The notes under the pieces: generated by a model | The model's database searches: none | What the model was told of the DNA's origin: nothing | What the model saw: the letters and a program-made list of their open reading frames with translations, nothing else | Program-made: the position numbers and the translations under genes | Shown here: positions 28,858-38,768 of the stretch, piece after piece | Numbering within the stretch: position 1 is the stretch's first letter | Layout of the letters: every line of letters starts with the position of its first letter | Assembly (NCBI RefSeq): GCF_018137965.1 | Contig: NZ_CP073100.1 | Coordinates: 5,095,754 to 5,159,753, forward strand | DNA length: 64,000 nucleotides | Direction: 5' to 3' | Source of the DNA: Luteolibacter ambystomatis | GTDB taxonomy: Bacteria > Verrucomicrobiota > Verrucomicrobiia > Verrucomicrobiales > Akkermansiaceae

Positions 28858-29571
28858 GTGACCATGCAGCCCCTCGAAAGCCGGATCGGCTACAAATTCC
28901 GTAATTCGTTCCTCCTTGCGGAAGCGCTCACCCATCCGAGCCTCGCCTACGAGTCCCAGCGGCCTCATTTCGACAACCAACGGTTGGAGTTTCTCGGCGA
29001 TGCCGTGCTGCAACTGATCCTCACCGAGGAACTCTTCAAGATGTTCCCGGACTTTCCGGAAGGCCGCCTGACCAAGCTCCGCTCCCGGGTTGTATCGCGC
29101 CGGGCCTTGGCCCGTTTCGCGATGACCATCCACCTCGGCGACTACGTGTTGCTGGGGAAGGGCGAGGAGTCCACCGGCGGCCGCCGCCGTCTTTCCACCT
29201 TGGCGGATGCCTTTGAGGCGCTCATCGGTGCCGTTTACCTTGATTCCGGTGTCGCTGCATCCCGCGAGCTGGTGCTGCGCCTGCTCCAATCGGAGATCGG
29301 CGGACTCGCGGCCAGCCCGGAGGAGCGCAATCCGAAGGGTGAGCTTCAGGAATGCCTGCAATCGCTTTGTCCGCAGGCTCCCACCTACCGGATCATCGGC
29401 GAGAGCGGTCCCGACCACCGCCGTGTGTTCCAGGCGGAGGTCGCCTGGCAGGGATTGATCCTCGCCACCGGCAAGGGCAAGAGCAAGAAGGAGGCCGAGG
29501 CCCGCGCCGCATCCGAGGCACTCCGCTCCCGTGTATGGGAGAGGGAGGAGTGGAAGAAAGGTCAGGCCTGA
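28858..29571 (+). CDS. rnc: Ribonuclease III
   Basis: 237 residues from a GTG at 28858; an ATG at 28864 is a near-equivalent start, and an AGAGGAAA purine run precedes both at long spacing. The catalytic signature NQRLEFLGDAVLQL lies at residues 40-53, with the second acidic cluster in LADAFEALIGAVYLD at about 118-132. A C-terminal double-stranded RNA-binding domain follows (PKGELQECLQSLCPQAPTYR, GKSKKEAEARAASEALR). It cleaves double-stranded RNA in rRNA and mRNA maturation. It lies just downstream of tRNA-His. Confidence 0.95.
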   Translation: MTMQPLESRIGYKFRNSFLLAEALTHPSLAYESQRPHFDNQRLEFLGDAVLQLILTEELFKMFPDFPEGRLTKLRSRVVSRRALARFAMTIHLGDYVLLGKGEESTGGRRRLSTLADAFEALIGAVYLDSGVAASRELVLRLLQSEIGGLAASPEERNPKGELQECLQSLCPQAPTYRIIGESGPDHRRVFQAEVAWQGLILATGKGKSKKEAEARAASEALRSRVWEREEWKKGQA

Positions 29572-29696
29572 TGGCATATCCATCCTCTGTGACGGGGATG
29601 TGATGTTTGGTTTGACCGTGTAAGTTGCACGGCGGAGTTGAATAGACTTGAGTGAACTCAGGAGGCTGGGCACGCAGATGGCATACGCCTTGTACC

Positions 29697-31445
29697 ATGA
29701 AGTTGCCCCCGCTTTCATCCTGCACCTTGCTGTTGCTGCTGGCTCCCGCCGCCCATGCCATCCAGGACACCAATGGCAATGGCATGGGGGATGCCTGGGA
29801 GAAGTACTTCAATGGCGGTAGTTTGTTTTCCGCGGCTAATACCAATCATGCCGCGACCGCTGATCCGGATCGTGATGGCTGGACCAATGCCATGGAGGCC
29901 TTGGCGGGAACGGACCCTTTCAAAGCCACCGCGCCGACGGGACATGTGGATTTGAAAATCACCCGCACGGTCCCGGATGACTTGCTCAAGTTCTCGTGGC
30001 TGTCGCAGGCAGGGAAGGTCTATCAACTGGAGACGTCTCCCAATCTCATGGCCTGGAGTTCTTCCGGTGCTCCGGAAGAAGGCACGGGAGCGGAAATCCA
30101 ACGTACGCTGGGTGGTCCGGTGGATGTGAAGCGGTTCTGGCGCGTGAAAATCACCGATTCCACCGTGGACCCCGATGGTGACACGTTGAATGCCTGGGAA
30201 GAGAACGCGCTCGGCACGAACCCGCTGCTGGCCGATACGGACGGCGACAACATCCCGGACAACCTTGATCCCTATCCGACGGTGAATGCCGCGTTGTCCG
30301 ATCCGGATGGCACGGGAGTTTCCGCGGCCTTTGCCACCGGGTTGAAGGGCTTCTGGGATTTCGAGTCGATCCAGGGGGCCACCTTTGCCGACCGTTCCGG
30401 AAGCAACCGCCACGCCACCTCCTTTTCCGGAGGGCCGGTTCGACTCGGCATGCCGTCACAGGCGGCGCGCCTCAACACCACCGGCTATATCACGATCCCC
30501 CCGGCGACTGTTAAGCCTGCTAACGCAAGCCAAGACATTTGGACGGCCAGCGGGTGGTTTCGGTTGGGCAAAGACAGCATCAAGAATTCCAATGGATTCT
30601 TCCGAGTCATTTTCTCGCTTTATGATCAGCAGGGGACGGGACCAGCACCCAATTATGCCACTCTTGCCCAAGGGACCTGCTTCATGTTGCGGCGGACCGC
30701 CGCAGGCCAACAGTGGTATGTGGGCGGGTATCGTCAGTATGCGTCGGATGGATCGAACGGCACGTCGGTAGGCAGCCCTCTCACCGATTTCAACGGCTAT
30801 GACTTTTCTTGGACCAAGGGGACTGCGGATGACGGCAATTGGCATCATTTCGCGGTGACTTACGCGCCTTCCATGGCGAACGGCCAGAGGGTTTATCTTG
30901 ATGGTGTACTCGTGAAGCAGGTGGCGACTCAGTACTATCCTGTAGCCTACGATACCGATACGACTTTCACATTTGGCCGACTTTACCCGGCATATGCACC
31001 CAGTGCCCTGCCGGATGCCATGTTGGACCGCCTGCGGGTCCACTCCCGCGTGCTGAGTGCCACGGAAGTGCAGGACCTGTTCCATCAAGATGCCGATGGC
31101 GATGGCCTGTGGGACGTCACCGAATCCCGCACCGTGAACTGGGTGGACGCGAACTCCAACGGGGTGGTGGATGCCGGGGAATATACCTACGTGTCCTCCC
31201 CCTACCTCTGGCAGGCGGCATCCACCGATCACGATGGAGATGGCCTGACCGATTTGCAGGAGCAGACCGCCGGCACGGACCTGACCAAGGTCGATACCGA
31301 TGGCGACCTGATGCCGGACGGATGGGAAGTGACCTACGGTCTGAACCCTCTCAGCTCCGCCGATGCCGCGGTCGATACCGATCACGACGGCAAAACCAAC
31401 CTCTACGAGTACCAGCACGGCACCAATCCGACGGTGCCGAACTGA
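29697..31445 (+). CDS. Secreted LamG protein with thrombospondin-type-3-like Ca loops
   Basis: 582 residues from ATG 29697 (MKLPPLSSCTLLLLLAPAAH), a clear signal peptide. Calcium-loop motifs occur at both ends (DTNGNGMGDAWEKYF, DPDRDGWTNAMEALAGTDP, DTDGDNIPDNLDPYP, DHDGDGLTDLQEQTAGTDL, DTDHDGKTNLYEYQHGTNP), which are thrombospondin type 3 or EF-hand-like repeats. A LamG domain fills about residues 225-455 (GLKGFWDFESIQG, NWHHFAVTYAPS, RVYLDGVLVKQV, DRLRVHSRVLSATEVQDLF). The segment YQLETSPNLMAW and FWRVKI near residues 110-160 match the tail module seen at the ends of other exported proteins. It is likely extracellular and calcium-stabilised; the ligand is unknown. Confidence 0.88.
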   Translation: MKLPPLSSCTLLLLLAPAAHAIQDTNGNGMGDAWEKYFNGGSLFSAANTNHAATADPDRDGWTNAMEALAGTDPFKATAPTGHVDLKITRTVPDDLLKFSWLSQAGKVYQLETSPNLMAWSSSGAPEEGTGAEIQRTLGGPVDVKRFWRVKITDSTVDPDGDTLNAWEENALGTNPLLADTDGDNIPDNLDPYPTVNAALSDPDGTGVSAAFATGLKGFWDFESIQGATFADRSGSNRHATSFSGGPVRLGMPSQAARLNTTGYITIPPATVKPANASQDIWTASGWFRLGKDSIKNSNGFFRVIFSLYDQQGTGPAPNYATLAQGTCFMLRRTAAGQQWYVGGYRQYASDGSNGTSVGSPLTDFNGYDFSWTKGTADDGNWHHFAVTYAPSMANGQRVYLDGVLVKQVATQYYPVAYDTDTTFTFGRLYPAYAPSALPDAMLDRLRVHSRVLSATEVQDLFHQDADGDGLWDVTESRTVNWVDANSNGVVDAGEYTYVSSPYLWQAASTDHDGDGLTDLQEQTAGTDLTKVDTDGDLMPDGWEVTYGLNPLSSADAAVDTDHDGKTNLYEYQHGTNPTVPN

Positions 31446-31462
31446 ACCTTCCGGCCGGATTC

Positions 31463-31504
31463 GCTTGCCCGCGTGACGGAACACGGGCAAGCCGGTGACT
31501 TTTT
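31463..31504. terminator. Intrinsic terminator between convergent genes
   Basis: GCTTGCCCG (31463-31471) pairs with CGGGCAAGC (31484-31492) around a 12-nt loop and is followed by CGGTGACTTTTT. It lies just after the stop of the 29697 gene and just before the stop codon of the minus-strand isomerase gene. Confidence 0.7.
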
Positions 31505-31506
31505 CG

Positions 31507-32367
31507 TCACGCCTTCAGCTTCGAATAGGCCCGCAGATAGCCCACGCACTGGGAGATTTCCGGAACGGATGTTTCCCAGTTGTGCTCATACTCGATGCTG
31601 ACGTTACCCGCGAAACCCTTCGAGCGAACTTCATCGAGGATGGCGGGCAGGTTGATCACGCCGGTGCCGAAGGGACGGTCGTGGGTCCATTTCTCGATCG
31701 ATTCACGATCCTTGAGATGGAAGGAGCGGATGCGGGTCGAGATTTTCTTCACGATTTCGAGCGGCTCCCAGCCGGAGGAGGCGAGGTGGCCCACGTCACA
31801 GCAGAAGCCGACATTCTCGTGGCGGTCCTTGATCTGCTCCCAGGTCTTGAGCGGATCGCCGAGCTTGGTGCCCTTCGGGTGGTTGTGGAAGCAGACCTTC
31901 ACGTCGTATTCCTTGGCGAGCTTCTCGATGGTGTCGAGGGCTTCGAGGGATTCGGTGGTCAGGCCGTAGAGGCCGAGGGTCTTGGCCATTTCGAAGGTGG
32001 CGCGGGCTTTCGTCTCATCCTTCGGGACGTCGCAGACGCCGTAGTTCACGGCGACCAGACCGTTTTTGGAGAGGTGATCGAGCAGGCTTTGATAGATCTC
32101 GGGCTTGAGGTCGGGACCCATCTTGAGATCGCCGTGGGGGCCGCCGAGTTTCTGGCCGGGGTAGAGTTCCACGGAGGATGCCCCGGTCGAGGCGGCCTTT
32201 TCAATGGCCTCCCAGAGGGTGTATTTGTTGAAGGACCAGCACTGCACGGCGATGGAAAAGCCGGCTGCGGTGAGCGCGGGCTGCGGGATCGGTTTTCCAT
32301 TGGAGCGCATGGCGAAAAGGACGGAGACGGCGGGGACCATCGTGAGCAGGGATCGGCGTTTCATCAT
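31507..32367 (-). CDS. Sugar phosphate isomerase/epimerase-like TIM-barrel protein
   Basis: 286 residues starting at MMKRRSLLTMVPAVSVLFAM; this N-terminus looks like a Tat/Sec-type signal or membrane anchor. The frame is open much further upstream, but that part overlaps two real plus-strand genes and is an antisense artefact. The body matches the xylose-isomerase-like TIM-barrel family: FSIAVQCWSFNKYTLWEAIE, GASSVELYPGQKLGG, VCFHNHPKGTKLGDP, NVGFCCDVGHLASSGWEPLE, IRSFHLKDRE and NVSIEYEHNWETSV, with metal-ligand residues in the HNH, DVGH and EYEHNW segments. Such periplasmic isomerases are common in Planctomycetota and Verrucomicrobiota. The substrate is unknown. Confidence 0.92.
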   Translation of the reverse strand: MMKRRSLLTMVPAVSVLFAMRSNGKPIPQPALTAAGFSIAVQCWSFNKYTLWEAIEKAASTGASSVELYPGQKLGGPHGDLKMGPDLKPEIYQSLLDHLSKNGLVAVNYGVCDVPKDETKARATFEMAKTLGLYGLTTESLEALDTIEKLAKEYDVKVCFHNHPKGTKLGDPLKTWEQIKDRHENVGFCCDVGHLASSGWEPLEIVKKISTRIRSFHLKDRESIEKWTHDRPFGTGVINLPAILDEVRSKGFAGNVSIEYEHNWETSVPEISQCVGYLRAYSKLKA

Positions 32368-32463
32368 GACAATGCTTGGGGAACAGACGCCCGGTGGCGA
32401 GGGATTCTTTCCGGGGCGCGGCGGGTTTGACGATTTCGGTACGATAGGGTATTCCGGGGAGCA

Positions 32464-33240
32464 ATGAGCGACGTGCCGCAGGACGCCTGGTTTTTCTCCA
32501 AGGATGGGAAGCAGTACGGCCCCGTGGGCATGGAAGAACTGAGATTCGTCGCCAGCCAGGGCCAGCTCCACCCGCGCCAGGATCTGGTGTGGCGGCACGG
32601 CATGGAACAGTGGACTCCTGCCGGAGAAATCGAAGGCCTCTTCGAGAAAGTGGTGGCGGTGCCGGAAGCGGCGGTGATCCTCGCTCCGCCGATCAATCTC
32701 GAAGTACCCACCGATGAGGAAGAGGCGGCGCGCGAACTGATGGCCCATCAGAAGGATTGGGTTGGAGTGAGTCGCATCGGCTACCCCATCGGCATCATCC
32801 TGGTTCTCTTGGGCGCCTATTTGGTCACGAAGTATCTGGTGCCCTTTGCCGCGCCTTTGATCAAGGACGCTCCGCAATCCCTCCTGGCCATTCCGGTGCT
32901 GACGGTTTTGGGGCTTGTCGTTCTCAGTGTGAAGCGTCTCCGGAACGTTGGCATGAGCGGCTGGTGGCTTCTCGGTGCATTGGTTCCATTTCTGGGCCTT
33001 TGGGTCGGCTATCGCGCGGTTGCCTGTCCCGGTGGTTACCAGTTCCACCGCAAGATGGATGGGGTCGGGATCTTCCTCGCGATCCTCTATTGGTTGGGGG
33101 TGCTTTGCCTGGTCCTGTTGGTCGTAGTGGTCGTGCTGGCGATATTCGGTGCGCTGGGGGACCCCGAATTCCAACAGAAGATGAAGGAGGCCATCGAAGA
33201 GGGGCAAAGGCAGGCGGCTGCCAGGCGTCCGGCTCCTTGA
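32464..33240 (+). CDS. GYF_2-domain membrane protein
   Basis: 258 residues. The N-terminal 60 residues form a GYF_2 domain (WFFSKDGKQYGPVGMEELRF, QDLVWRHGMEQWTPAGEIEG). The rest has a DUF805-like segment KRLRNVGMSGWWLLGALVPF and about four membrane helices (IGYPIGIILVLLGAYLVTKY, LLAIPVLTVLGLVVLSV, the GWWLLG segment, and IFLAILYWLGVLCLVLLVVV). A short charged C-terminal helix (FQQKMKEAIEEGQRQAAARR) follows. GYF_2 domains are thought to mediate protein-protein contacts. The function is unknown. Confidence 0.85.
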   Translation: MSDVPQDAWFFSKDGKQYGPVGMEELRFVASQGQLHPRQDLVWRHGMEQWTPAGEIEGLFEKVVAVPEAAVILAPPINLEVPTDEEEAARELMAHQKDWVGVSRIGYPIGIILVLLGAYLVTKYLVPFAAPLIKDAPQSLLAIPVLTVLGLVVLSVKRLRNVGMSGWWLLGALVPFLGLWVGYRAVACPGGYQFHRKMDGVGIFLAILYWLGVLCLVLLVVVVVLAIFGALGDPEFQQKMKEAIEEGQRQAAARRPAP

Positions 33241-33309
33241 GGGCCCTTGTTTGGGAGCCGGGATGACATTCCCGGTGGCCATGCCGCCGGGTTCGATGTT
33301 TGTTGCGGC

Positions 33310-35349
33310 ATGCCCAACGCGCTCATCGGAGAGACTTCTCCCTATCTGCTCCAGCACGCCTGCAATCCGGTGGAGTGGCAGCCGTGGAGCGAGGAGGCAT
33401 TCGCGCGGGCAAAGGCGGAGGACAAGCTGGTGTTTCTCTCGGTGGGTTACTCGACCTGCCACTGGTGCCATGTGATGGAGCATGAGAGCTTCGAGAACGA
33501 GGCGATCGCCGTGTTGATGAACCGTCACTTCATCAACGTGAAGGTGGACCGCGAGGAACGCCCGGATGTGGATGCGACCTACATGGCTTTCGTGCAGGCT
33601 ACGACCGGACAAGGCGGATGGCCGATGAGCGTGTGGTTGACTCCGGAGGGGAAACCGGTGGTTGGCGGTACCTATTTTCCACCGGAGGACCGCCATGGAC
33701 GCGCCGGCTTTTCGCGCTTGTGCGAGGAGATCGGGAAACTGTGGAAGGACGATCGTGCGAAGATGGAAAGCAGCGCCGAGAAGGTGATGATTCATCTGCG
33801 CGCGGAGGCGGATGTCGGCGCGGTGATGCAGGGCCTGCCGGATACGCGGGTGTTCGGGGATTTCATCGATCGTTGTGAGGCGATGTTCGATCCGCAGGAA
33901 GGCGGCTGGGGTGGTGCGCCGAAATTTCCGCGTCCCGTGGTGCCGCGATTGCTGCTCCAGCTGTCGGAACGGTTCGGCCCGGAGAGCGAGGAAGGCGCGG
34001 CGTGCCTGCAGATGGTCGAGCGCACACTGGATGCGATGCAGGCGGGCGGAATGAACGACCAGCTCGGCGGCGGATTCCACCGCTACTCGGTGGACCGCTA
34101 TTGGCACGTGCCACATTATGAAAAGATGCTCTACGACCAGGGTCAGCTCGCGTCGCTGTATCTGGATGCCTGGCAGGCCACGGGCAAGGACAGCTATCGT
34201 GAAACCGCCGAAGACATCTTCCGCTACGTGCTGGATGAAATGACCGATGAAGGCGGCGCCTTCCACGCGGCGGAGGATGCGGACAGTCTGCCGGAGGCGG
34301 ATGCCGCGAAGAAACGGGAAGGGGCTTTCTGGACGTGGGAGGCGGATCGGATTTTCGACCTTCTCGATGCGAAATCCGCGCTCATCTTTTGCGCGGCATA
34401 CGGCGTGCAGGCGGAGGGCAACGCCCGCTCGGAAAGCGATCCGCACGAGGAGCTTGTCGGGCAGAATACGCTGTATCGCGCCCTTGCACCGGAGTCGCTT
34501 GCGACCCGGTTCGGGATGACCGTGGAGGAGATTCGCGAAAGCCTCGGACAATCGCGCCGTGTGCTGCTGGCCGCCCGCAAGCAACGTCCTATGCCACATC
34601 GTGATGACAAGATTGTCACGGCGTGGAACGCCTTGATGATCGGAGCTCTCGCGCGAGGTGCGCGGGTGCTGGATCGCTCGGATCTGCTCGATGCGGCGAA
34701 AAAAGCGGCGGCTTTTCTATGGGAAAATCTTTGGGACGGACGACGCCTCTTCCGCAGCTATCGCCAGCGGAATAGTGGCATCGCTGCCTTCGCTGCCGAC
34801 TACGCCTTCCTCATCGCCGCTTTCATCGATCTGCATTCCGCGGATGGAGATGCCATTCATCTTGATCGCGCGCTTGAACTCCAGGCCGCGATGGATGGGG
34901 AGCACTGGGATGGTGAGCGCGGCGGTTACGTCATGAAGGCCGAGCTCGCAGGCCAGCCGTTGTTGGTGATGCGCGAGGACTACGATGGCGCGGAGCCTTC
35001 ACCGGGGCATGTCGCGGCGGAAAACCTCCTGAAGCTTTCCATGCTCACCGGGCGCACGGAATTCGCCGGACAAGCGGAAATCATCCTGCGCGCGGAGGCA
35101 AGGGTGGCGGCCAGGCAAGGCTTCGCCGTGCCGGTGTTGTTGTCCGCGTGCGATCTTCATGATCGCGGCGTGATGAAGATCGAGCGGCAGGGTGATGCGG
35201 CTCCCGAACTCGAGGCGGCTTTGCGCTCCACCTATCTGCCGCGGGCGGTCTTCAGCCGCAGCGAGGGGCCCGGCCAGGTGATCGTCTGTGAAGGCCGTGT
35301 TTGCCTGCCTCCAGTCAGGTCATTGGAGGAATGGCGGGTTCGGTCCTGA
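33310..35349 (+). CDS. DUF255 thioredoxin-domain protein (YyaL/SSP411-like)
   Basis: 679 residues from ATG 33310; upstream frame is open but the conserved N-terminus starts here ([20 protein letters not shown]). The N-terminal thioredoxin-like domain has the characteristic [19 protein letters not shown] segment, giving a CxxC at CHWC, and [20 protein letters not shown]. An (alpha/alpha)6-type helical domain similar to N-acylglucosamine epimerases follows ([54 protein letters not shown]). The family occurs across bacteria and in mammals; the reaction is unproven. It is followed after 3 bases by a convergent gene. Confidence 0.93.
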   Translation: MPNALIGETSPYLLQHACNPVEWQPWSEEAFARAKAEDKLVFLSVGYSTCHWCHVMEHESFENEAIAVLMNRHFINVKVDREERPDVDATYMAFVQATTGQGGWPMSVWLTPEGKPVVGGTYFPPEDRHGRAGFSRLCEEIGKLWKDDRAKMESSAEKVMIHLRAEADVGAVMQGLPDTRVFGDFIDRCEAMFDPQEGGWGGAPKFPRPVVPRLLLQLSERFGPESEEGAACLQMVERTLDAMQAGGMNDQLGGGFHRYSVDRYWHVPHYEKMLYDQGQLASLYLDAWQATGKDSYRETAEDIFRYVLDEMTDEGGAFHAAEDADSLPEADAAKKREGAFWTWEADRIFDLLDAKSALIFCAAYGVQAEGNARSESDPHEELVGQNTLYRALAPESLATRFGMTVEEIRESLGQSRRVLLAARKQRPMPHRDDKIVTAWNALMIGALARGARVLDRSDLLDAAKKAAAFLWENLWDGRRLFRSYRQRNSGIAAFAADYAFLIAAFIDLHSADGDAIHLDRALELQAAMDGEHWDGERGGYVMKAELAGQPLLVMREDYDGAEPSPGHVAAENLLKLSMLTGRTEFAGQAEIILRAEARVAARQGFAVPVLLSACDLHDRGVMKIERQGDAAPELEAALRSTYLPRAVFSRSEGPGQVIVCEGRVCLPPVRSLEEWRVRS

Positions 35350-35352
35350 GGT

Positions 35353-35826
35353 TTATCTTCCCGCCTGCTTGTAGACTCCGGGATCCGGAGCCAATGACGA
35401 GATCTTCAACCGCCGGTGGAAGAAGCGCATCAGCGAACCGAGAAACGGAACCTCCCCATACACAACGAAGGAGGCATCCCAGAGGTCCTGCTGGTGCGAG
35501 ATCCGGCCGTCGCTTGCGAATTTCACATGACTGGCGCCGGTGATGGAGTGGTCCTTGCCACGGAAGCTGTAGAGCAGCGTCCAGAGCAGAAAGCCGCTGT
35601 GCTGGTCGCCCTGGGCATCGATCACTTCCATGGACCATGCGTCCATGCTTTTCAAAGAGTCCTCATAGACGCCACGCAGGGCGGGCAGGCCGTTGGCCTC
35701 GCGGATGGGATCGCGGAAGTGGACGGAGGGGGAATAGATATCGCTGAGTTGGTCGAGCTTTTTGAGGCTCAGTTTTTCGTAGTGGGCCACGATGGCGGCG
35801 AGGGACTCGGGACAGGAGATGGACAT
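35353..35826 (-). CDS. NTF2/SnoaL-like protein
   Basis: 157 residues from ATG 35826. The sequence is cone-shaped alpha+beta NTF2-like: ESLAAIVAHYEKLSLKKLDQ, IYSPSVHFRDPIREANGLPA, YSFRGKDHSITGASHVKFAS and DGRISHQQDLWDASFVVYGE, resembling the SnoaL-like nuclear transport factor 2 family (DUF2358-like). No catalytic residues can be assigned with confidence. The gene ends 3 bases after the stop of the DUF255 gene and is transcribed away from the AddB-like gene, whose start lies about 180 bases downstream. Confidence 0.82.
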   Translation of the reverse strand: MSISCPESLAAIVAHYEKLSLKKLDQLSDIYSPSVHFRDPIREANGLPALRGVYEDSLKSMDAWSMEVIDAQGDQHSGFLLWTLLYSFRGKDHSITGASHVKFASDGRISHQQDLWDASFVVYGEVPFLGSLMRFFHRRLKISSLAPDPGVYKQAGR

Positions 35827-36008
35827 GATGAAGGCGAACGGACGGGGAGCGATAGCAGCGTCGGCGGGGTCCGCAAGCACTCATGGATTCTGTTAGATCG
35901 GGCTGCGGAATCCACGCGCGGGTTTTCACCTGGAGGCGGGTCGGTGGACCCGGGAATTTACGAACTTTTGCTTCCGTGGAGCGGATCGCCGGGGCATGAA
36001 GACCTGCG

Positions 36009-38768
36009 ATGGTTGAGCGTGAATTCCTGGGCTGGGACCGGCCGTTCCTCGGACTGCTGGTGGCTTGGCTGTTGGCACGTCGGGACGCTCTGCCGGGCAT
36101 GCTGGTGGTCGTTCCCACGGCGCAGTCCGGAAGGCGCTTGCGCGAGGCGCTGGCGGAGGCCGGTGCGGGACTTGCGCCACGGGTGGTCACACCGGGGCAT
36201 TTCATGCGTACGGAAAGCGCGGCTCCGGCCGCCATCGAACATCTGGCGTGGGTGGAGGTTCTGGAAAACATCCCGGACTGGCATGCGTTCGAAGAGGTGT
36301 TTCCCATTCCACCCGGGGAGGGTGAGGCTGCCGGTTGGGCGCTGGGCCTGGCTGGAGCGATGACGAATTTGCGGATGGGTTTGCAGGAAGGGGCGATCAC
36401 ACTGGCGGTGGCGGCGAAGAGGATGGTGAAATCCATCGAGGCCGGGCGCTGGCAGGCGCTGGCGGTTCTCGAGGAGCGCGTGGAAAAGCGGCTGGCCTTG
36501 TGGGGATTCACGAGTCGCAGTGCGTTGCTCGCACGGGCGGAATTTCCGCTGCTGGAAGGAGCTCGCGAAATCGTATTGGCGGGATTGCCGGATGTTCCCG
36601 CTGCCGTGGCCACCCTTTTGTTGAAGTCTCCGGTGCCGGTCACTGCTTTGGTGGGGGCCCCACCGGATGAGGATATGGCTTTCGATGAGTTGGGCAGACC
36701 GAAAGCACTCAAATGGGAGGAGGATCCGGAGACGAAAAAGCCGACAGAGGCAAACGACGATATTTGGACCGGCAGGACCTATGACTGGCCTTCTTCAAAC
36801 TGCGGTTCCGTGACGCTCACCGCCGATCCCCGCCAGCAGGCGGCAGAGGCCGTGAGGATGGCGGCGCAGGCAGGCGCTCCTTCCGATGATCTCGTGGTTG
36901 GCTCCGCCGATGAAGAAACCGCGGGCGAGCTGGTGCGTGCCTTCGGTCGCGCGGGATGGGTGTTGCACGATCCCTCGCATCTGCCGCCGCAACCGGTGAT
37001 GGCGTGGCTGGCGGCATGGAGCTCGTTTGTGAAAACACCCACGCTCGCCACCGCGATTGATCTGCTCGGATTTTCGCAGACCGGTGTCTTCGTATCGGGC
37101 CGCCGGGCCCAGCGTGCGAAGGCGTTGTCGGCGGCGCGCGACAAATGGCTGGCGAAGGAACGCGCGGACCTGGTGCGATCGCTGGAGCTTGCCACCCGCG
37201 GGCAGGACCAGGAGAGCCTGCGGCTTGCGATCGAGACGATGGAGGCCTTGGAGAAGCGCCGTGGCCTGTTTCAGCGCGATGGCTTCCATGCCGGCTTGGA
37301 AAAGCTGATGAAGGCCATCGACCCGAAGCGTGAGGAAACCTCGGAACTGCACGATTGGTTGGAGGCGACCGCGGGCATGGCGGAAAGGGTGGATCGCGAT
37401 CCGGGCTTTTGGATCGATCTGTTGCTGGCATCCGGACCCGAAGCCATGGCGGTCCCGCCGGATGACCGGGTGCTGGACGTGCAGGGCTGGCTGGAGCTTT
37501 TTCACGAACCCGGCCGCCATCTCATCATCTGCGGTATGAATGAGGGCAAGGTGCCCGGACGTGCCAGCAGCGATGCCTGGCTGCCGGAGAACATCCGGAA
37601 ACTGCTCGGCCTTTCGACCGATCACACGCGTGCCACCCGTGATGCCTATCTGCTCACGGCGATGACGCATGCACGCCGCGGGGGCGGGCGTGTCGATCTG
37701 CTGCTGGCGAAGTCCGGCGCGGGCGGGGATTCGTTGCTGCCGTCGCGCCTGCTGCTGGTGGCGGAGGAAAAAGATCTGCCCGGGCGGGTCACGGCATTGT
37801 TCCGCGAGATCGAGCCGCCGGATGCCGGATTGGCGTGGACTTTGGAAGAAGCGTGGAAGTGGAGACCGCGGACGGTGGAGATGAAGCCGCGTCTCGGCGT
37901 CACCGCGTTCTCCGATTACCTCGCATGCCCGTTCCGTTTTTATCTGAAGCATGTGGTGGGCATGAGTGCGCCCGAGCCGGAGCGCGTGGAATGGAATGCG
38001 CGCGACTTCGGAAACATCGCGCATACGGTGCTGGAGAATTGGGCGCGCGATGAGGAGGCGAAGGACTATTCGAAGACCGAAGCCATCGAAGCCTGGGTGC
38101 ACGCGGAGTTGGACCGGATCGTAATCGAGCATTTCGGCACAAGGCCGCCTTTGGCGGTGCGCATTCAGAAGGAATCGCTGAGGCAACGGCTCTCGTGGTT
38201 CGCGAAGGTGCAGGCCTGCGAGCGTGCTCTGGGTTGGCGGATTGTGGAGGTGGAGCAGAAGTTCGAGATCCCCATCGATGATTTCACCATCGTGGGCCGC
38301 ATCGACCGCATCGAGCGTCATGAGGATGGCCGCCGCCGCGTGCTCGACTACAAGACGGGCAATGTCGGCCCCATCGAGTCGGCGCACCGGGTTGCGATGA
38401 CCACGAGGACCGTATTGCCCGCGCACTTGGAAAACGTGCCCGCGATCATCCACACCGCTCCGGATGGAAAGATGAAGCGTTGGAAGAATCTCCAGCTCGC
38501 GATGTATGCCGCCGCGCTCGGAGATGTGGATGAGATCGGCTACTTCGCGCTCGGTGCGGTGGAGGGGGATGTGGGACTGTCGTTGTGGGATGGATTTTCC
38601 GCCGATGATCGGGATTCGGCGATGGCCTGTGCGCAATGGGTCGTCGGCCAACTGAAAGAAGGCGTGTTTCATCCGCCCGCGGAGAAGGTGCCTTGGGATG
38701 ACTATCAGGTGCTCACCTTCGGGCGTTCGCTTGTGGAGACCGTGGCGTGGGAAGGTGGTGCGGAGTGA
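36009..38768 (+). CDS. AddB-like PD-(D/E)XK nuclease/helicase subunit
   Basis: 919 residues. The N-terminus (GMLVVVPTAQSGRRLREALA) has the AddB/RecC-type beta strand but no GxGKT Walker A. Middle segments HLIICGMNEGKVPGRA and TRDAYLLTAMTHARRGGGRV resemble the AddB superfamily-1 core. The C-terminal domain begins with VTAFSDYLACPFRFYLKHVV and has the nuclease motif GRIDRIERHEDGRRRVLDYK, giving the D-x(n)-D-x-K pattern. The Cys-x2-Cys-x5-Cys set that completes the AddB iron-sulfur staple is not visible near the C-terminus. It overlaps the AddA-like gene by 4 bases (GTGA), so the two should form one heterodimer that resects DNA double-strand ends. A RecBCD or RexAB relationship is possible. Confidence 0.9.
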   Translation: MVEREFLGWDRPFLGLLVAWLLARRDALPGMLVVVPTAQSGRRLREALAEAGAGLAPRVVTPGHFMRTESAAPAAIEHLAWVEVLENIPDWHAFEEVFPIPPGEGEAAGWALGLAGAMTNLRMGLQEGAITLAVAAKRMVKSIEAGRWQALAVLEERVEKRLALWGFTSRSALLARAEFPLLEGAREIVLAGLPDVPAAVATLLLKSPVPVTALVGAPPDEDMAFDELGRPKALKWEEDPETKKPTEANDDIWTGRTYDWPSSNCGSVTLTADPRQQAAEAVRMAAQAGAPSDDLVVGSADEETAGELVRAFGRAGWVLHDPSHLPPQPVMAWLAAWSSFVKTPTLATAIDLLGFSQTGVFVSGRRAQRAKALSAARDKWLAKERADLVRSLELATRGQDQESLRLAIETMEALEKRRGLFQRDGFHAGLEKLMKAIDPKREETSELHDWLEATAGMAERVDRDPGFWIDLLLASGPEAMAVPPDDRVLDVQGWLELFHEPGRHLIICGMNEGKVPGRASSDAWLPENIRKLLGLSTDHTRATRDAYLLTAMTHARRGGGRVDLLLAKSGAGGDSLLPSRLLLVAEEKDLPGRVTALFREIEPPDAGLAWTLEEAWKWRPRTVEMKPRLGVTAFSDYLACPFRFYLKHVVGMSAPEPERVEWNARDFGNIAHTVLENWARDEEAKDYSKTEAIEAWVHAELDRIVIEHFGTRPPLAVRIQKESLRQRLSWFAKVQACERALGWRIVEVEQKFEIPIDDFTIVGRIDRIERHEDGRRRVLDYKTGNVGPIESAHRVAMTTRTVLPAHLENVPAIIHTAPDGKMKRWKNLQLAMYAAALGDVDEIGYFALGAVEGDVGLSLWDGFSADDRDSAMACAQWVVGQLKEGVFHPPAEKVPWDDYQVLTFGRSLVETVAWEGGAE

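Noticed and set aside
32368..34599. Very long open frame continuing upstream of the isomerase gene on the minus strand
   Set aside because: It is antisense to the GYF_2 and DUF255 genes, is low-complexity and Arg/His-rich, and the conserved isomerase begins at 32367.
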